NCBI GenBank assembly: GCA_002425885.1
Contig: DINC01000187.1
Location: 1-7,406 of the forward strand
Direction: 5' to 3'
Length of the DNA stretch: 7,406 bases
Source of the DNA: Spirochaetia bacterium UBA5550
Lineage (GTDB): Bacteria > Spirochaetota > UBA4802 > UBA5550
Part shown: in pieces, positions 5,363 through 7,406 of the stretch
How the letters are laid out: each line of letters begins with the position of its first letter
Numbering within the stretch: position 1 is the first letter of the stretch
Program-made: the position numbers and the translations under genes
The notes under the pieces: model-generated
What the model was told of the DNA's origin: nothing
The model's database searches: none
The model's input: the letters and a program-made list of their open reading frames with translations, nothing else

Positions 5363-7186
5363 ATGGAACAGACAGAAACCTCAGATAAAATAAAAGAGAT
5401 ACTTGCACGGCTGCCGCAGGAGCCGGGGGTTTACCTCATGCATGACCATGAAGGGGGGATTATATACATAGGGAAAGCCAACTCTCTAAAAAAAAGGGTC
5501 TCTTCATATTTCATGAAAAAAGACCACGACCCGAAAACATCAATACTTGTTAAAAACATCCGCGACATTGAATATATAGTTACAGGTTCAGAGATAGAGG
5601 CGCTAATACTTGAAAGCAACCTGATCAAAAAACATAAACCGAAATTCAACATACGCCTTAAAGATGACAAACGCTACCCGTATATAGCCGTAACAATGAA
5701 AGAGGATTACCCTCGCGTTATCTACACACGGAATATCAACAAAGGGAATGACAGGTACTTCGGCCCCTTCACTGACGCAAAGGCCGCAAAGGGGACAGCA
5801 GCGATGATCAACACACTGTTTAAGCTGAAGACATGCCGCAGGCCTCTGCCGCTGAAGGATAATGAAAGGCCATGCATCAACTACCAGATAAAAAAATGCT
5901 CCGGCGTCTGCCGGGGAATTATCACAAAGGAGGAGTACAGGTCTCTTATTGATAACGCCATCAGCTTTCTTGAAGGTGATATGGACCCGGTAATTGAAAA
6001 TCTCAACAGAAAGATGAAAGATTACTCCGCGAAAATGGATTTCGAAAACGCGGCGTCAATACGTGATATACTCTACGATATACAGAAGATTTCACAAACA
6101 CAGCGGGTTGACATACAGACAATATCAGACCAGGACTGCATAGCATGCGGCATTTTCGGCGGCGAGGCCCTGGTTGTGCTCTTTGAGTTCAGGCATGGCA
6201 TACTGACGGGGAGAAAGATCAGTGTTTTCGACAACGCGGAGTACACCACTCCTGACGAAGTGACCCGGAGTTTCATTCTGGAATATTACGAAGATAAAGA
6301 TATTCCATCACGTATTGTAACAGAGGCCCAGGTGCAGGATTCCCCGCTTATTATGCAGCACCTGTCGGAGAAGAGCGGCAAAAAGATATCCCTCTCAATA
6401 GCACGCTCGGATGAAGACCGGGGAATTATCAACATGATACGGAAAAACATAGACATACTCGCGGTGGAAAGGAGGAGCAGCGAGGCAGCAGACCCGGCAA
6501 TAGCCCTTACTGAACTTAAAGAAGCTCTCGCCCTTGACAGTGAACCTGAGGTTATGGTCTGCTTCGACATATCCAACACACAGGGCGATGAGTCTGTCGC
6601 ATCAATGGTGCAGTTCAGATTAGGGAGGCCTGATAAGGAGGGTTACAGAAGATTTAAAATTCGCGGATACCAGGGGCCTAATGATCCCGGGATGATCCAC
6701 GAGGCTGTATCACGCAGGATTCAGCACCTTGTCAACGAGAACCTTGAACTCCCTGATCTTATTGTAATAGATGGAGGCCCAACCCAGCTTTCACGCGCGA
6801 TGGAGGCGGCATTAAACTTTGATGTGGATGTGAAAATTGTGTCACTGGCAAAACGCTTTGAGGAGATATATACATCTCCAACTGACGCGCCTGTACGTCT
6901 CCCGGAGGGCTCCCCTCCCCTTAAGCTTATGCAGAACATCAGAGACGAGGCCCACCGCTTTGCCATCACTTACCACAGAAAGCTGCGGGATAAAAAACTA
7001 ACGGCATCTGAACTTGATAATATCCCTGACATCGGAGAAAAGACAAGGAAAGCCCTTCTTAAGCACTTCAAGTCTATAGAAAATATCGCCGGTGCCGATA
7101 TTGATGAGCTTATGGCGGCTGAAGGGATAGGAGAGAAAACAGCGGAGAGGATCTACAGCTATTTTAACCCGGATGCGGCTGGGTGA
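5363..7186 (+). CDS. uvrC: UvrABC excinuclease subunit C, 607 aa
   Basis: UvrC joins the UvrB-DNA complex in nucleotide excision repair and cuts on both sides of the lesion. Full length (E. coli about 610 aa). The N-terminal GIY-YIG nuclease for the 3' incision spans about 17-100: G22-V-Y, Y35-I-G-K, R45 and E84 in LESNLIKK. Four cysteines (C158, C171, C179, C183) match the spacing reported for the [4Fe-4S] ligands of E. coli UvrC. The UVR motif that contacts UvrB lies at about 212-240 (KMDFENAASIRD). The RNase H-like domain for the 5' incision has D402 (FDISNTQGD), D470 (VIDGGPTQ) and H538 (TYHRK). Two helix-hairpin-helix motifs follow (IPDIGEKTRKALL near 554 and AEGIGEKTAERI near 586). ATG 5363 gives the usual short N-terminus but lacks a strong Shine-Dalgarno site. 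No partner uvrA or uvrB gene is in the window. Confidence 0.98.
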   Translation: MEQTETSDKIKEILARLPQEPGVYLMHDHEGGIIYIGKANSLKKRVSSYFMKKDHDPKTSILVKNIRDIEYIVTGSEIEALILESNLIKKHKPKFNIRLKDDKRYPYIAVTMKEDYPRVIYTRNINKGNDRYFGPFTDAKAAKGTAAMINTLFKLKTCRRPLPLKDNERPCINYQIKKCSGVCRGIITKEEYRSLIDNAISFLEGDMDPVIENLNRKMKDYSAKMDFENAASIRDILYDIQKISQTQRVDIQTISDQDCIACGIFGGEALVVLFEFRHGILTGRKISVFDNAEYTTPDEVTRSFILEYYEDKDIPSRIVTEAQVQDSPLIMQHLSEKSGKKISLSIARSDEDRGIINMIRKNIDILAVERRSSEAADPAIALTELKEALALDSEPEVMVCFDISNTQGDESVASMVQFRLGRPDKEGYRRFKIRGYQGPNDPGMIHEAVSRRIQHLVNENLELPDLIVIDGGPTQLSRAMEAALNFDVDVKIVSLAKRFEEIYTSPTDAPVRLPEGSPPLKLMQNIRDEAHRFAITYHRKLRDKKLTASELDNIPDIGEKTRKALLKHFKSIENIAGADIDELMAAEGIGEKTAERIYSYFNPDAAG

Positions 7187-7203
7187 TTTTTTTATTCATC
7201 CGG
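7169..7203 (+). terminator. Possible uvrC terminator overlapping its stop codon
   Basis: CCGGATG (7169-7175, last codons of uvrC) pairs perfectly with CATCCGG (7197-7203). Two more A-T pairs are possible if one C is bulged. A T-rich stretch follows (7204-7216, including TTTATTTTTCTTT). The 21-base loop, which contains the TGA stop and a T run, is longer than typical, so this is a moderate call. It would separate uvrC transcription from the tRNA gene. Confidence 0.35.
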
Positions 7204-7213
7204 TTTATTTTTC

Positions 7214-7242
7214 TTTACAAGATGGAAGCCTCTGTTTTTAAT
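7214..7242 (+). promoter_or_regulatory. tRNA-Pro promoter
   Basis: TTTACA (7214-7219) and TTTAAT (7237-7242) are each five of six to the sigma-70 consensus at the ideal 17-base spacing. Transcription would begin near 7249, about six bases before the mature tRNA 5' end. Position and quality make this the best promoter in the window. Confidence 0.6.
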
Positions 7243-7254
7243 GCATTCATTGTA

Positions 7255-7328
7255 CGGGGTGTGGCGCAGTCAGGTAGCGCACATGACTGGGGGTCATGTG
7301 GTCGCTGGTTCGAATCCAGTCACCCCGA
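7255..7328 (+). tRNA. tRNA-Pro, anticodon GGG
   Basis: A full cloverleaf can be folded by hand. The acceptor CGGGGTG (7255-7261) pairs with CACCCCG (7321-7327), with A7328 as discriminator. The D stem is GCGC (7264-7267) with GCGC (7277-7280). The anticodon stem CATGA (7282-7286) pairs with TCATG (7294-7298) around loop CTGGGGG, placing GGG at 7289-7291. The variable loop has 5 bases. The T stem GCTGG pairs with CCAGT (one G-T pair) around TTCGAAT. C1-G72 and A73 fit bacterial proline tRNAs. It reads CCC and CCU codons. CCA is not encoded (ATT follows), so the nucleotidyltransferase must add it. Confidence 0.97.
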
Positions 7329-7332
7329 ATTT

Positions 7333-7358
7333 AAGCCCTGATTTATTCAGGGCTTTTT
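7333..7358 (+). terminator. Rho-independent terminator of the tRNA-Pro gene
   Basis: AAGCCCTGA (7333-7341) and TCAGGGCTT (7347-7355) form a perfect 9-base stem around the loop TTTAT. A run of five T (7354-7358) closes the structure. It starts four bases after the mature tRNA end, so the transcript carries this tRNA alone. Confidence 0.9.
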
Positions 7359-7406
7359 CATAACATCATTTAAAGAACTACCGGAAAACTTTATTCAATC
7401 TACGTT

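Noticed and set aside
7359..7406. Possible 3' end of a minus-strand gene at the right edge
   Set aside because: All three minus-strand frames reach a stop within a few codons, and the remaining sequence is too short to support any of them.
1..7406. CRISPR array, insertion sequence, prophage or attachment site
   Set aside because: I saw no regularly spaced repeats, transposase or integrase. The tRNA 3' end is not repeated elsewhere in the window as an integration scar would be.

Overview
The window looks like an ordinary bacterial chromosome of moderate GC content with AT-rich spacers. It holds five complete protein genes, one tRNA gene and probably the first codons of a sixth protein gene. 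The bacterial character rests on a full-length UvrC, an AvtA-type aminotransferase, a SpoIIE/RsbU-type phosphatase, Shine-Dalgarno-like sites before some starts, and a Pro tRNA with a -35/-10 promoter and an intrinsic terminator. I cannot name the organism. A free-living Gram-negative-type lineage (for example a deltaproteobacterial, spirochaetal or nitrospiral relative) fits but is not proven. I see no transposase, integrase, CRISPR array or phage gene.

Left part, 1-2341. A short open frame leaves the left edge on the minus strand and is probably the start of a divergent gene. To the right lies a two-gene plus-strand operon: an HD-domain metal-dependent phosphohydrolase (129-680), then a radical SAM enzyme with a C-terminal helix-hairpin-helix (677-2341). 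The two overlap through ATGA, so they are probably translationally coupled and may act together. This is the least characterised part of the window.

Middle part, 2335-5084. Two minus-strand genes follow one another: a membrane-anchored PP2C/SpoIIE-family phosphatase and, 83 bases downstream, valine-pyruvate aminotransferase (avtA). The avtA gene converges on the radical SAM gene and the two overlap by 7 bases, so no terminator can lie between their stop codons. The gap before avtA has a plausible promoter, so avtA may be transcribed independently of the phosphatase.

Spacer, 5085-5362. This AT-rich divergent region separates the phosphatase from uvrC. It holds no gene that I can see. It does hold two hairpins and an 8-base AT-rich dyad that overlaps a possible uvrC promoter.

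Right part, 5363-7406. A complete uvrC (nucleotide excision repair) is followed by a tRNA-Pro(GGG) gene with a good promoter and a clear Rho-independent terminator. The genes do not form one pathway. The window is housekeeping (repair, amino acid metabolism, tRNA) interleaved with one signalling protein and one poorly characterised HD/radical SAM pair.
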